DNA of 64,000 nt from Sporolactobacillus shoreae (GTDB taxonomy: Bacteria > Bacillota > Bacilli > Bacillales > Sporolactobacillaceae): positions 151,094 through 215,093 of the forward strand of contig NZ_SRJD01000005.1 of NCBI RefSeq assembly GCF_004684935.1, in the 5' to 3' direction. Positions 7,683-17,099 of the stretch are shown here, one piece after another. Below the pieces are notes generated by a model, which worked only from the letters and a program-made list of their open reading frames with translations, was not told where the DNA came from and did no database searches. The stretch's first letter is position 1; the number at the start of each line of letters is the position of its first letter. Both the position numbers and the translations under genes were made by a program.

Positions 7683-9695
7683 TCATTCTACAGCCCATGC
7701 TTTTTGCACTTTGTCTTCACGGCTTTTATCTTCATTGTGTCGGTCAAACCAGTTGAGAATCTCATTAAGACGCGTGATTCTGTTCTTCGGTTTTCCGCTA
7801 CGGGAAAGCCCGTGATTCTCTCCTTTGATCCGTACAAACCGCGTCTCAACGCCCAGACGACGGAGCACCCCATACCACTGTTCGGCCTGTTCAATCGGGC
7901 AACGGTGATCCTCTTCGCTATGAATAATCAGGGTTGGTGTCGTAACGTTTTTCGCATTCCGAATCGGTGAAAAATGCATCAGCTTTTCTTCATCGCTCCA
8001 TAAATCGGCCCCGTTAAAATAGCGTGAGAGGAAATAGTAGCCAATGTCGCTCGTCTCATACAAAGTAAACAAATTGGAAATGGAACGCTGCGTCACCGCA
8101 GCCGTGAAACGATTCGTTGTCCCAATGATGGCGTTGGTCATAAAGCCGCCATAACTGCCGCCGGTAACGTATTGCCTGATGCGGTCGAGCTGCGGGAAGC
8201 GGTCAAGCACATAATCGAGGCCTCTGAGAATGTCTTCTTTATCCTTTTCTCCCCAATCGTTATACACCCCGCTGCAAAACTTGGCGCCATACCCCTGGCT
8301 ACCACGCGGATTTGTATAAACAACGGCGTAACCCTGAGCAGCAAGGACTTGAAATTCGTGATTAAATGAATAACCGTACGCCGACGCCGGGCCACCGTGA
8401 ATTTCCAAAACAACAGGTATTTTTTCCTTTGTTTTAACTTGAGTCGGCGGAAACAGCACCCAGCCGTCGATTTTCCAATTGTCTGCACCCTCATATGTAA
8501 ACGAAACAGGTATAGCCAAATCCAGTGTGTTAAACAGGGTGCTGTTATGGTCACTCAATTTCCGGACCGTTTTCTCCCCGTCGAGCACATATAAATCTCC
8601 TGTGGATACAGGTGTCGAAAGAACCAATGCAAGACGCCCATGTTTTTGATCAAATGACGTCACGACTTCTTTATCCTTTAGATAAACAGGTGAGATTGTA
8701 CCGTCCAGACCGACACGCTTCAGACCCGCGTTCGGTCCTTCATCGACAAGATAGATGAGCGACTGATCCTGATCGTCCCAAAGAAAGACCGTCTTGCCCC
8801 CATCAAATCGTGCATCTGTTCCAACATGGTTACCAAGGGAATAGAATTCCTTTTCCGTTACGTTGCGCGCTACCCCGCCTTGTGACGGTATTAGCCATAT
8901 GGCAATGTTTTCAGGACTGCACTCACCGTCTTCATTGCCAGCAAAGGCCACGAATTGCCCGTGGTGCGACACCTGAAGATTGAAAATGTCTCCTTTCGCC
9001 TGATAGAACAAACTTTGTTCGTTATTCCGGAAGTCGTGCACATAAATGTCGGCTAAATAGTCAGTCCGATCGGCATTTACTTTTTTCTGAAGAAAATACA
9101 GTTTGAAATCGTCCGGAGAAAGGACCAAACCATATGCGTCGAGGTTCTGATCAGTCAATAATTGCTTTTCATGACTTTTAAGATCGAGCTTGAACAATGC
9201 GCGTGTCGATTGAATGAACCCTTTCCCGTTTGCCTGATAACGGAGCCGTTGAATCACAGTGACGTCCTCATTATCCGTCTGTTTTTCATCAGGAACGGAA
9301 CTCTCAACAACCAGAAACGTTTCATCGGATGAAACATTAAAATCGGTGACCTCCTGATCAAAATCTGTAACCGGCTGCGCTTCACCCCCATTAACTGGTA
9401 GTCTCCACACCTGATCTTTACCCGTCCTGTTGGATAAGAAATAAATGTTCCTTCCATCTTTTGAAAATCGGGGATGATGATTTTTCACTAACTGATCTCC
9501 AGCAAGATCAAATGTCAGCCGCCGAGGTACAGACGAGTTGTCCGAAAGATAAAGTGCTGAAGAATATCCGTTGCCTTTCTGATCCACTTTCGTTACAACG
9601 TAAACAATCTGCTCGTCCACAGGTGAGACAACGGGTGACCCTGTAAAAATAAAGTCGTTCAGATCATTAATGGTAATTAATCGTTTTTGCCCCAT
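7683..9695 (-). CDS. S9-family serine peptidase (acylaminoacyl/prolyl oligopeptidase type)
   Basis: A 670-residue protein with no signal peptide. The N-terminal two thirds is a beta-propeller-like domain (repeated segments such as DGRNIYFLSNRTGKDQVWRL), and the C-terminal third is an alpha/beta-hydrolase. The triad is readable: Ser514 in GGSYGGF, Asp596 in SEEDHRCP and His628 in GENHG. It probably trims short imported peptides in the cytoplasm, since it lies between the opp operon and an M20 peptidase on the same strand. GGAGAGGAGAT precedes the ATG at 9695. The exact specificity (acyl-aminoacyl or prolyl) cannot be told. Confidence 0.9.
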   Translation of the reverse strand: MGQKRLITINDLNDFIFTGSPVVSPVDEQIVYVVTKVDQKGNGYSSALYLSDNSSVPRRLTFDLAGDQLVKNHHPRFSKDGRNIYFLSNRTGKDQVWRLPVNGGEAQPVTDFDQEVTDFNVSSDETFLVVESSVPDEKQTDNEDVTVIQRLRYQANGKGFIQSTRALFKLDLKSHEKQLLTDQNLDAYGLVLSPDDFKLYFLQKKVNADRTDYLADIYVHDFRNNEQSLFYQAKGDIFNLQVSHHGQFVAFAGNEDGECSPENIAIWLIPSQGGVARNVTEKEFYSLGNHVGTDARFDGGKTVFLWDDQDQSLIYLVDEGPNAGLKRVGLDGTISPVYLKDKEVVTSFDQKHGRLALVLSTPVSTGDLYVLDGEKTVRKLSDHNSTLFNTLDLAIPVSFTYEGADNWKIDGWVLFPPTQVKTKEKIPVVLEIHGGPASAYGYSFNHEFQVLAAQGYAVVYTNPRGSQGYGAKFCSGVYNDWGEKDKEDILRGLDYVLDRFPQLDRIRQYVTGGSYGGFMTNAIIGTTNRFTAAVTQRSISNLFTLYETSDIGYYFLSRYFNGADLWSDEEKLMHFSPIRNAKNVTTPTLIIHSEEDHRCPIEQAEQWYGVLRRLGVETRFVRIKGENHGLSRSGKPKNRITRLNEILNWFDRHNEDKSREDKVQKAWAVE

Positions 9696-9842
9696 GCCAT
9701 GCTATCTCCTCTCCCCAATTGATTACTTTTCTTTCTCCAGCAGATCAAATGCCCAACGTTTATCAGGATTCGTACTGACCCCGCCCGGGGACGATAAATC
9801 AATGTTCTAAACCCATGATAAAAGTTGTCTGCCAGCCGACAT

Positions 9843-11222
9843 TCAGTGAACCGCATTCGATTTACTGGATGAATTTAAATCCTGTGCCAGTTTCTCGAAG
9901 ATAGCCGTCACAAAGTGAATGCCCTGATAGTAATTGCTCAGATGAACATTTTCGTTTGGTGAGTGCGCACCGGAACCGGGATCACCGATTCCGAAAGACA
10001 TCAACGGTGCATGAAGATAGTGATTGAAGAGGTACATCGGACCAGTCCCAGAACTTGTCGGCAACAGCTGAAGATTGTCCGTTCCACCATAAATTTCCGC
10101 AGCGATGTTCAGCACGTTCCTGACAATCGGTGTATCTAAATCAGAACGGTAGCCCTTTTCACCCATCAGGTACTCCAGCTTTACGTCGCTGAATCCGCGC
10201 TTATCCAGATACTTCCGGACTTTCTGTTGAATATCAATCGGATCCTGATGCGGAACCAACCGGACGTCGATTTTCGCCCGTGCTGTATGTGGCAGCACCG
10301 TCTTGACACTTTCGCCTTCATAGCCGCTGGTCAATCCGGCAATATTAATCGTCGGTTCAAAAGCATAAGCTTCCTTAATATTGTCGAATAGGAACGGCCG
10401 ATTGAGGTCATGCAGTGTTCTTACCGCATCCTTATCCAGGTACATCTTATTTATCAGTTCCCTGGCACGCGGCGACGGCTCTTCTACATCATCATAAAAT
10501 CCGTCGACGAGAATCCGCCCGCTTTCAATATCACGTAAAGCAGCCAGTGCCTGGGTAAGTCGCCATCCTGGACCTTCGATGTAAGCCGCCGATGATGAAT
10601 GGATATCATCTTTGCTCGTCCGGGCCACCAGATCAAAGCAACTGATACCCTTATTGCCACCGGTTATTTCCAATTTCCCCTGCGACGTCTTTGAGCCGCC
10701 TTCCCAGACAACAAGATCCGTCTGAAAAAGATCGGCATATTTCTTTAGATAGTCCTCGAGATTCTGACTGGCGATTTCCTCGGCACCCTCGACAAAAAAT
10801 TTAACCCGAAAAGGAAAGTCACCATGCTCCTGCTTATAAATACTCAGTGCCGTCAGCCGGACAATCAGTTCGCCCTTGCAGTCAGCCACCCCGCGTCCCA
10901 CCAGTTTGCCGTCCGTCTCGGTCAGGGTAAACGGTTCCGAATGCCATTCCTCCAGCGGTTCAGGTGGTTGCACATCATAGTGGTTATAGAACACTATCGT
11001 TGTTTTATTTTTTTTCGCATCTTTAGGCTGAAAATCAGCATAAACCAGCGGATGCTCATAATCGCTGAATACTTCTGCATGTCCCCCGGCCTCTGTAAAT
11101 AATTTTTGCAGAAAATCTGCTGTTTCTTGAGTTGCCCTGTTCTGAGCAGACACTGAAGGTAATTTCACATAATCAGCCAAGTATTTTTTATACCGTTCGA
11201 TAATTTCGTCTCTTTTACTCAT
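9843..11222 (-). CDS. M20-family metallopeptidase (dipeptidase-type)
   Basis: A 459-residue cytoplasmic M20 hydrolase. Metal and catalytic residues are visible: His81 and Asp83 in HYDVQPP, the bridging Asp114 in GVADCKGE, the acidic pair Glu148-Glu149 in EGAEEIAS, and a late His in GSGAHSPNE. A dimerisation domain fits residues about 190-310. With the S9 peptidase gene (147 bp downstream) it forms a likely peptide-utilisation pair next to opp. A SAM-I riboswitch lies about 140 bp upstream on the same strand, so expression may respond to SAM/methionine status. Confidence 0.88.
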   Translation of the reverse strand: MSKRDEIIERYKKYLADYVKLPSVSAQNRATQETADFLQKLFTEAGGHAEVFSDYEHPLVYADFQPKDAKKNKTTIVFYNHYDVQPPEPLEEWHSEPFTLTETDGKLVGRGVADCKGELIVRLTALSIYKQEHGDFPFRVKFFVEGAEEIASQNLEDYLKKYADLFQTDLVVWEGGSKTSQGKLEITGGNKGISCFDLVARTSKDDIHSSSAAYIEGPGWRLTQALAALRDIESGRILVDGFYDDVEEPSPRARELINKMYLDKDAVRTLHDLNRPFLFDNIKEAYAFEPTINIAGLTSGYEGESVKTVLPHTARAKIDVRLVPHQDPIDIQQKVRKYLDKRGFSDVKLEYLMGEKGYRSDLDTPIVRNVLNIAAEIYGGTDNLQLLPTSSGTGPMYLFNHYLHAPLMSFGIGDPGSGAHSPNENVHLSNYYQGIHFVTAIFEKLAQDLNSSSKSNAVH

Positions 11223-11268
11223 TTACATCACCCTTTTTTAACTAAATTAGTGAATCATCCTGACCAAC

Positions 11269-11358
11269 TCAGGTAACGGTGCAATCATCTTCTCCTAAGA
11301 GATGAACTTCAAGAGCCTGATAGTCTTCAACAATTTCTGGTAATCGCCTCTCTTGAAA
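11269..11358 (-). pseudogene. Possible 3' remnant of a gene once controlled by the SAM riboswitch
   Basis: Directly after the riboswitch terminator the minus strand reads about 29 codons with protein-like composition (QERRLPEIVEDYQALEVHLL, then GEDDCTVT and a stop). There is no ATG or ribosome site, and the T-run of the terminator abuts its 5' end. It looks like the C-terminal tail of a deleted gene. I do not recognise the family; chance coding is possible. Confidence 0.3.
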
Positions 11359-11360
11359 CA

Positions 11361-11533
11361 AAAAAATGAAAAATAAAAATGCCGCTTTCTATAATAAGAA
11401 AACGACATGTGCTTCTGACTTGTACATTTGTTTTCTTATCTTTACAGATGATCTCTGCTGGAATTGACACCATACACATTGTGCTGGTTGTCGGGTTTCA
11501 TTGGGCCAGTCCCTCCGCCACTCTGGATAAGAA
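11361..11533 (-). promoter_or_regulatory. SAM-I riboswitch (S-box) with terminator
   Basis: On the minus strand 11533-11433 folds as a SAM-I aptamer: P1 TTCTTATC/GATAAGAA, the conserved GAGGGACTGGCCC and ATGAAACCC segments, and the CAAC and GGTGTCAATTCC elements. It is followed by a terminator with an 11-bp stem (arms 11397-11407 and 11380-11390) and a T-rich run. The 3' strand of P1 (GATAAGAAAAC) can alternatively pair with GTTTTCTTATT of the terminator, giving the expected anti-terminator switch. High SAM should stop transcription. The next gene downstream is the M20 peptidase. Confidence 0.93.
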
Positions 11534-11563
11534 ATGTTACATCCTATTAAGTTGTGTACCATC

Positions 11564-11592
11564 ATCATAAATTGATTAATAAGCCTTGTCAA
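11564..11592 (-). promoter_or_regulatory. Sigma-A promoter of the SAM riboswitch transcript
   Basis: TTGACA (11587-11592), 17-bp spacer, TATGAT (11564-11569) on the minus strand, about 30 bp before the aptamer. The rest of the gap, 11593-11997, holds nothing that I can support. Confidence 0.75.
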
Positions 11593-11997
11593 TACATACC
11601 AACTAAATGGGTATTAAATATTTAAACTTCGAACTTTCAGTCGAGTAGCTACAGGAATTTTTCAACTGACTCATCATCTTTTATAATTAGTCATTCAAAC
11701 GTTTGATCAAAATAGCCTGCCTGTTTTTCTGAGGGGATACTGATAATTGGCGGCGCTAAAGTAATGCTAAAGGAAAGAAGTATGCTGAAAGCAATGGGTA
11801 GTCCCTGTTGATCCGGTTTTTATCACAGAACTTGTCATTCTTTTCTTTTCACCAAAAAACTTTTAAAGTAGTAGCAGACTGCCTCCCCGGAACTTATGTT
11901 TTTATAAATCCAGTCAGTCTATCCAGTCCTTAAGATAATAAGTAGTAGGGACAGCACCGTAAACGAATCACCCCACGAATCTAGTGACAATTCTTTA

Positions 11998-13170
11998 TTA
12001 ATAACTGCTCATGTGCTTTAACAGATAGTGAAATATGAGAATCGACAGGCCCATTAGAATGATGATCACTATATAGAGGTAAGTATAAGAGGATCGTTCC
12101 ACAATAATTCCGCCTATTACTGGTCCGATCGCTCTTCCGATGGTGGATGACATATTCACAAAACTTTGACAGGCTCCCTTCTGCCCGGTTGGCGCAATCG
12201 TACTGATCATGGCCGGTATCGCCGGAAACGCGAACATTTCACCAAAGGTCAGTAAAACAATCGCCACTAAGAATCCCGCATACTGCACGCTGAACATGAG
12301 AACAACGAAAGACAAAATAAATGAAATAACACCGATATTAATTTGTACTTTATAAGTCCGTGCCGCTTTCTTAATAATCTGCGAGATAAGCGGCTGCCCA
12401 ATAACAATCAGCACGGCATTGATGGTCCACAAGAAACTATACTGCTTCATTGAAATATGTAATTCTGGTAAGCGGGCTGAAACGTTGCTCTGCCACTGTA
12501 CATAACCGATCCATATAACGAGATAAAGAGCACAAATGACAAGGACGTTGATGAACTGTTTCTGACTTCTGCGGCCCGTCTTTATTCTCTTTGTTTCTTC
12601 AGGATGATCCGGATGATGCACAACCGCCAGATCTTTGTAAAAAAATAAAACAATAGCTAAAAAGGCGATGTATAACAGCAGGTTAGCAGTAAATATAAGC
12701 GTAATATTGATATCAGCGATGAACCCGGCAATCGACGTGCCGACAGCCACCCCGACGTTAAGTCCCAGATAAATTGAATTAAAAACATAACGGTGTTCAT
12801 AGCCGGACATACTGGCGGCAAACGAATTAATGGATATGACGACGATGCCCGTTCCTAAGCCGAGTACGACTAAAAGTACCGCGTAAGCAGGCCAGCCATG
12901 GTACATGACCAAGCCAATCAGTGAAACGATGGAGGTTAAGAGACCGATCAGGATCGTCTTATAGCCTCCGATCCGGTCAAACAGGCGTCCGCCTGCGAAA
13001 TTACCAACCAACGTTGTGATTGAATTTAATAATAAAACAAACCCGGCCGCACTTAGTGATTTTCCCAGATGATCGTGCATGTAGATCGTATTCAGCGGCC
13101 AGATAAAACTCACACCCGCATTATTTAAAATTGATCCGGTGACTAACCATTTTAACTTTGAGTTTTTCAA
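11998..13170 (-). CDS. MFS transporter (drug-efflux type)
   Basis: A 390-residue, 12-helix major facilitator protein. The loop 2-3 motif GGRLFDRIGGYKTILIG (about residues 60-77) is MFS motif A. It lies 12 bp downstream of a MerR regulator on the same strand, which suggests one operon. MerR-regulated MFS pumps are usually drug or dye exporters; the substrate here is unknown. Confidence 0.85.
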   Translation of the reverse strand: MKNSKLKWLVTGSILNNAGVSFIWPLNTIYMHDHLGKSLSAAGFVLLLNSITTLVGNFAGGRLFDRIGGYKTILIGLLTSIVSLIGLVMYHGWPAYAVLLVVLGLGTGIVVISINSFAASMSGYEHRYVFNSIYLGLNVGVAVGTSIAGFIADINITLIFTANLLLYIAFLAIVLFFYKDLAVVHHPDHPEETKRIKTGRRSQKQFINVLVICALYLVIWIGYVQWQSNVSARLPELHISMKQYSFLWTINAVLIVIGQPLISQIIKKAARTYKVQINIGVISFILSFVVLMFSVQYAGFLVAIVLLTFGEMFAFPAIPAMISTIAPTGQKGACQSFVNMSSTIGRAIGPVIGGIIVERSSYTYLYIVIIILMGLSILIFHYLLKHMSSY

Positions 13171-13182
13171 GCCGACCCTTCC

Positions 13183-13584
13183 TCATAGGTGCTGTGTGTT
13201 TATAATTCCCTTGTAGACGTTCATTCGGTCGATGATCTTCTTCCTGTGATTTTCAATGGCTTTTCTTTGTTCATCGAGTTTCCGCAAATGATCTTCCAAG
13301 ACCTTCAGACGCTTCTCTAAGACACTTCTAAGTTCCGCATCATTGGTTAATCTTCTTATCTCACTGATGCATCCTTCTTTTCCAAAATGAATGATCTCGT
13401 CCAGCGAGAGCCCCATCTTCTTTAAATCCTTGATAAATTCGATAAATGCAATGTCTTCGTCGCTGTAGCTTCTCGCCCCCGAACCATTCTTTTCCACCTT
13501 TGGAATCAAACCGATTTCTTCATAATAGCGAAGTGTATAGGCGGATATCCCCGTCAGCTCCGAAACGTCACTGATTTTATTCAT
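13183..13584 (-). CDS. MerR-family transcriptional regulator
   Basis: A 133-residue protein. The N-terminal MerR HTH is clear (ISDVSELTGISAYTLRYYEE, residues 3-22, then IGLIPKVEKNGSGARSYS), followed by a long dimerisation helix (about residues 75-120). There is no Cys-rich metal loop, which fits a drug- or stress-sensing MerR of the BmrR/TipA type without the ligand domain. The promoter upstream has the stretched spacer and dyad typical of MerR autoregulation. Confidence 0.9.
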   Translation of the reverse strand: MNKISDVSELTGISAYTLRYYEEIGLIPKVEKNGSGARSYSDEDIAFIEFIKDLKKMGLSLDEIIHFGKEGCISEIRRLTNDAELRSVLEKRLKVLEDHLRKLDEQRKAIENHRKKIIDRMNVYKGIINTQHL

Positions 13585-13605
13585 CTTTCCTGTCCCCTTT
13601 TCCGT

Positions 13606-13636
13606 AGTATAAAAATTAGAGTTACCTCTAAGTCAA
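13606..13636 (-). promoter_or_regulatory. MerR-type promoter with 19-bp spacer and operator
   Basis: On the minus strand TTGACT (13631-13636) and TATACT (13606-13611) are separated by 19 bp. Within the spacer TTAGAG-GTAA-CTCTAA (13616-13631) is a perfect inverted repeat. A 19-bp spacer with a central dyad is the hallmark of promoters activated by MerR proteins through DNA distortion. Confidence 0.85.
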
Positions 13637-13672
13637 GAGCAATAACGTCTGATTTTTTTAATGGCAATCTTC

Positions 13673-14530
13673 TCAAGTGTTGTATGTGTCTTTTTGTGTC
13701 ACTAATAAAAATTCCTGAAGGGCGGGAGAGATGTAACTGTCCTTTCGTGTAATGAATTGCGTGGGGACACTTGCGTATTTTTCAGGCAGCGGAATCTGTA
13801 CCAGTTCGGGGTCATCGACAATTGCCTTCATCATGACCGCAATACCCATCCCTGCTTTAACACAGCCAATGATTGCCTCTATCGATCCAAATTCAAGAAT
13901 GCGTTGTGGAAAAATAGCTTCTTCATGAAGCCACTTTTCCAGGTTGCTTCTGTAAGAACAGCCATGACTGAAAACGATTAAATTAGATGCACCGATATCC
14001 CTAAATGAGGAAAGTGAATGTTTGCTAATCAGGATCAGTTCTTCATTACGGAACAGCTGTGCATTTAGTTCAGGATGATGGACAATACCGGCAACAAAGG
14101 CACCTTCTAGCTTTCGCTCTGCGACAAGGCGGATAAGCTCAGTTGAAGTATGAGTTTCTAGAATAAGGTCCACTTCTGGAAAATTATTGCAGTAGCCGGC
14201 AAGTAATTGGGGCAACCGAACGGCAGCGGTCGATTCTGTAGCGCCGATTTTAAGCGTTCCGGATGGTTGTATCGAGCGGCTGCGAAGAGTATTCACGGTT
14301 TGTTCCATAAGCTGAATCATCTGTTCGGCATAAGGGAGGAGTGCTTTTCCATTTTCGGTCATTTCAACACCTTTGCCATTGCGGATAAATAAAGGAGCGC
14401 GAAGTTCATGCTCCAGTTGTTTAATTCTCATGGTAACAGTTGATTGGACATAGTTAAGTTTTTGAGCGGTCCGGGAAATAGAGCCTTCTCCTGCAACAGC
14501 TTTAAAAAGAATGAGGTCTTTGATCTCCAT
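13673..14530 (-). CDS. LysR-family transcriptional regulator
   Basis: A 285-residue LTTR. The N-terminal HTH covers residues about 1-60 (FKAVAGEGSISRTAQKLNYV, QSTVTMRIKQLE), followed by a substrate-binding domain from about residue 90. It is divergent from an MFS gene starting at 14639, and the 108-bp gap holds AT-rich dyads (for example ATGATATCAAATATT) suited to LTTR binding. It probably controls the MFS gene; the ligand is unknown. Confidence 0.88.
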   Translation of the reverse strand: MEIKDLILFKAVAGEGSISRTAQKLNYVQSTVTMRIKQLEHELRAPLFIRNGKGVEMTENGKALLPYAEQMIQLMEQTVNTLRSRSIQPSGTLKIGATESTAAVRLPQLLAGYCNNFPEVDLILETHTSTELIRLVAERKLEGAFVAGIVHHPELNAQLFRNEELILISKHSLSSFRDIGASNLIVFSHGCSYRSNLEKWLHEEAIFPQRILEFGSIEAIIGCVKAGMGIAVMMKAIVDDPELVQIPLPEKYASVPTQFITRKDSYISPALQEFLLVTQKDTYNT

Positions 14531-14638
14531 TGGGATACCTCCATTATTAACATCAAAATAAATGATATCAAATATTAAACATCATCATTTTACACGATAT
14601 CTTCTGGCTTTTAAAATGAAAACGGGAGGTGTAGCGTC

Positions 14639-15862
14639 ATGACTCAGCCGGAATCGGAGAATCTGGTTCTTGAGGGAAAAACTGGAGGTTATAAATGGAT
14701 CGTGCTGCTACTTGCGACAGGGACGCAGGCAAGTGCGACAATGGTCAACTATGGGGTCGGCCCTCTGGCATATTTCTGGAAGCAGGAGTATCATCTGACT
14801 CAAATGCAGACCGGGACAATCATATCGGCGATGAGCATTGGGCCACTCGTTTGCATGCTGCTTATTGGCCGAATGCTGGATCGTTGGCAGGAGCGGCAGA
14901 TTATCGGCTGGGGATCCATATTGCTCGGGCTCTCATTCTTGGCGGTAGCGAAAGTGCCCAGTTTTCCAGCCCTACTCTTCACTTTACTTGTAGCAGGAAT
15001 GTTTTACAGTACGGCACAACCCGGAGGAAGCAAAGCTGTAATCAAGTGGTTCCCCCGTGAAATTCGCGGGCTGGCAATGGGGATACGGCAGGCAGGGATT
15101 CCTATTGGCGGTGGATTAGGAGGATTAATTATCCCCCCGATTTCGGTCATGTATGGATGGCCCTCTGCTGTTTTTGTCATTTCAGGATTATGCGCGGGAG
15201 CAGGGATCTTATTCCTGATTTTCTACAAAGAACCACCAACTTCTCATAGAGTTTCTATACATGGGTATGGAAAAACGTTTCATATGCAGATCGGAGCCAT
15301 CCTTAAAGATAAGTCGCTCTATCCGATCTTTTTCGCAGGAATATGCATGATCTCCTTACAAATGGTTATGATTGGTCATCTCACTATCTTCCTTGTTCAC
15401 AACGAGGCGCTCACTCCTGTGTTTGCCGGATTCGTATATTCTGTTGCGCTATTTTGCGGCATGGCGGGAAGGGTTCTGCTTGCATGGATCAGCGATTACC
15501 TTTTCCATGGCAACCGTCGTAGACCGTTTTTGATTTCTATTGTATCAACTTTTTTATTGATCTGTTTGTTTGCACTCAAACCGTTGACTTATCCGGTGTG
15601 GATCCTTTTTTTGATTAGCGGGTTACTCGGTTTTTTGGGGATGGGATGGTATAGTCTTTTTATTGTGGAAGTAGCCGAGAAGGCGGAAAAAGATTCGGTT
15701 GCCGTCACGGTAAGTTTTGCCTTGACACTTAATCAAGCAATGATTATCGCAGCACCCCCGCTGTTCGGATGGATCGTGGACACAGTTGGATATTCGTGGG
15801 CATGGCTGAGTCTTGCAGCACTCGTTTTTCTGGCAGGAGTAGGAATGTGGAAAAGCCAATAG
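14639..15862 (+). CDS. MFS transporter (organic anion/CynX-like type)
   Basis: A 407-residue MFS protein with about 12 helices, a cytoplasmic N-terminal tail (about 18 residues) and conserved loops such as GRMLDRWQERQIIG near residues 82-95. The pattern (NYGVGPL, MSIGPL, AQPGGSKAVIKWFP) resembles anion or cyanate-type permeases, but no substrate can be assigned. GGGAGG precedes the ATG. Its divergent LysR neighbour suggests inducible expression. Confidence 0.82.
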   Translation: MTQPESENLVLEGKTGGYKWIVLLLATGTQASATMVNYGVGPLAYFWKQEYHLTQMQTGTIISAMSIGPLVCMLLIGRMLDRWQERQIIGWGSILLGLSFLAVAKVPSFPALLFTLLVAGMFYSTAQPGGSKAVIKWFPREIRGLAMGIRQAGIPIGGGLGGLIIPPISVMYGWPSAVFVISGLCAGAGILFLIFYKEPPTSHRVSIHGYGKTFHMQIGAILKDKSLYPIFFAGICMISLQMVMIGHLTIFLVHNEALTPVFAGFVYSVALFCGMAGRVLLAWISDYLFHGNRRRPFLISIVSTFLLICLFALKPLTYPVWILFLISGLLGFLGMGWYSLFIVEVAEKAEKDSVAVTVSFALTLNQAMIIAAPPLFGWIVDTVGYSWAWLSLAALVFLAGVGMWKSQ

Positions 15863-15963
15863 TCGCCTTCATCTTTGCTGAAAAGTTGACGAAAACGCGT
15901 AATAAAAAGGCGACCTTGGTCACTCAGATGGGCTGTTTTTTATGTTTGGGCAGTAAAAGACAA

Positions 15964-16875
15964 TCAGTGATTAAAGACCATTTCGCTTTCTGCCTTCTCG
16001 CGATATTGCTCCTTCAAAAGATCAACGAACAGTTCTGCCGCTTTCGATAATTGCCGCCCTTTCAAATAAACGATCTGCACCAATTGAGAGAGTTCTTCCG
16101 TGGCAAATGGAAGGCACGTCACGCAATCACTGTTTATTTCGCGGACAAATGGCTCAGGCAAAATGGTCGCTGCCACTCCGCTTTCAGCGAATTTGATTAA
16201 AGAATTCATCGTCGAGAATTCAAATTTAGGATCAATCGTAAAACCTTGTTTCTCAGCTTCATCATTTATCATTTCACGGACAAGAAAGTTTGACGGATAT
16301 AATGCTAAAGGTAGTTTAACAAGATCACAAATCGACAGGACTTTTTTCTTTTGCAGATCCTTTAAAATGTCTTTGGTGGCAATTAATGAAAAATGTTCGG
16401 TGTAAAGCGGAATGGAGGTCAGATCAGGTAAATGATATGAGGAACGGACAACCCCTATCTCTTTTTTATTCTCCTCAATGTCCTCTATTGTCTCTTTCGT
16501 TGATTTTATATTTGCCTGAATCACAATGCCCGGATGTAAGTGATTGTATTGAATCAAAACACGCGTGATTAACTCGTTGCATGAAAAACCAAGCCGCAGG
16601 GTGCCTTCTGAACTTCCTTGAAGCTTTTTCAGCTTGGATTCAAATCCGGACAGTTCATTGAAAATGCGAGAAGAAGTTTGGTAAAGAAGTTCTCCAGCCT
16701 GTGTCGGATATATCTTTTTGCCGACACGGTCAAATAAACGTGACCCAATCTCATCCTCTAAAATCCGAATCTGCTGGCTCAAAGTGGGCTGTGAGATCCC
16801 CAACTTTTCTGCAGCTCTTGAAAAGTGAAGCGTCTGGTAAACCGATACAAAATATTTAAGATGCCGGATCTCCAA
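15964..16875 (-). CDS. LysR-family transcriptional regulator (CynR/GltC-like)
   Basis: An LTTR of about 303 residues. I place the start at a TTG (16875) because GGGAGAGA lies 7 bases upstream and the protein then begins at the typical EIRHLKYFVSVYQTLHFSRA; the longer in-frame ATG at 16911 adds 12 atypical residues. The HTH core is AAEKLGISQPTLSQQIRILE. It is divergent from the tandem YdcZ gene at 17100 and convergent with the MFS gene ending at 15862. Confidence 0.85.
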   Translation of the reverse strand: MEIRHLKYFVSVYQTLHFSRAAEKLGISQPTLSQQIRILEDEIGSRLFDRVGKKIYPTQAGELLYQTSSRIFNELSGFESKLKKLQGSSEGTLRLGFSCNELITRVLIQYNHLHPGIVIQANIKSTKETIEDIEENKKEIGVVRSSYHLPDLTSIPLYTEHFSLIATKDILKDLQKKKVLSICDLVKLPLALYPSNFLVREMINDEAEKQGFTIDPKFEFSTMNSLIKFAESGVAATILPEPFVREINSDCVTCLPFATEELSQLVQIVYLKGRQLSKAAELFVDLLKEQYREKAESEMVFNH

Positions 16876-16996
16876 GTAAATCTCTCCCAACAAAAAAAGT
16901 GTATGGATCATTGTCCAAAAGTTTGTTCATAGTATATATCTATCATTTCTATAGAATAAATAGTATTGATCTATTATTATAGCCTATCTATACTTA

Positions 16997-17018
16997 GGTC
17001 ACAAGATCGCAGGAGGAT
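16997..17018 (+). repeat. Leader repeat shared with 18116-18137
   Basis: About 22 bp (GGTCACAAGATCGCAGGAGG plus two bases) recurs with two differences in front of the EamA gene at 18145. Both copies carry the ribosome-binding site and lie just before an ATGAAA. This points to duplication or recombination of an upstream region. Confidence 0.5.
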
Positions 17019-17024
17019 CAATTA

Positions 17025-17069
17025 ATGAAATTATCGTTGGAGGCCATCTATTTTAAGCAAGATTTTTGA
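17025..17069 (+). other. 14-codon ORF with strong ribosome-binding site
   Basis: ATG to TGA encoding MKLSLEAIYFKQDF, preceded by AGGAGG at the right distance. It lies in the leader of the tandem YdcZ gene. Because its upstream sequence matches that of the EamA gene at 18145, it may be the stump of a deleted EamA-like gene, or a leader peptide. Expression is unproven. Confidence 0.3.
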
Positions 17070-17099
17070 TTCAATATCTAAAGAAGGGGATCATTCATT

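Noticed and set aside
15862..15920. Inverted GTCGCCTT / AAGGCGAC between convergent MFS and LysR genes as a terminator
   Set aside because: The arms are about 40 bases apart and no T-run follows, so a terminator is not supported.
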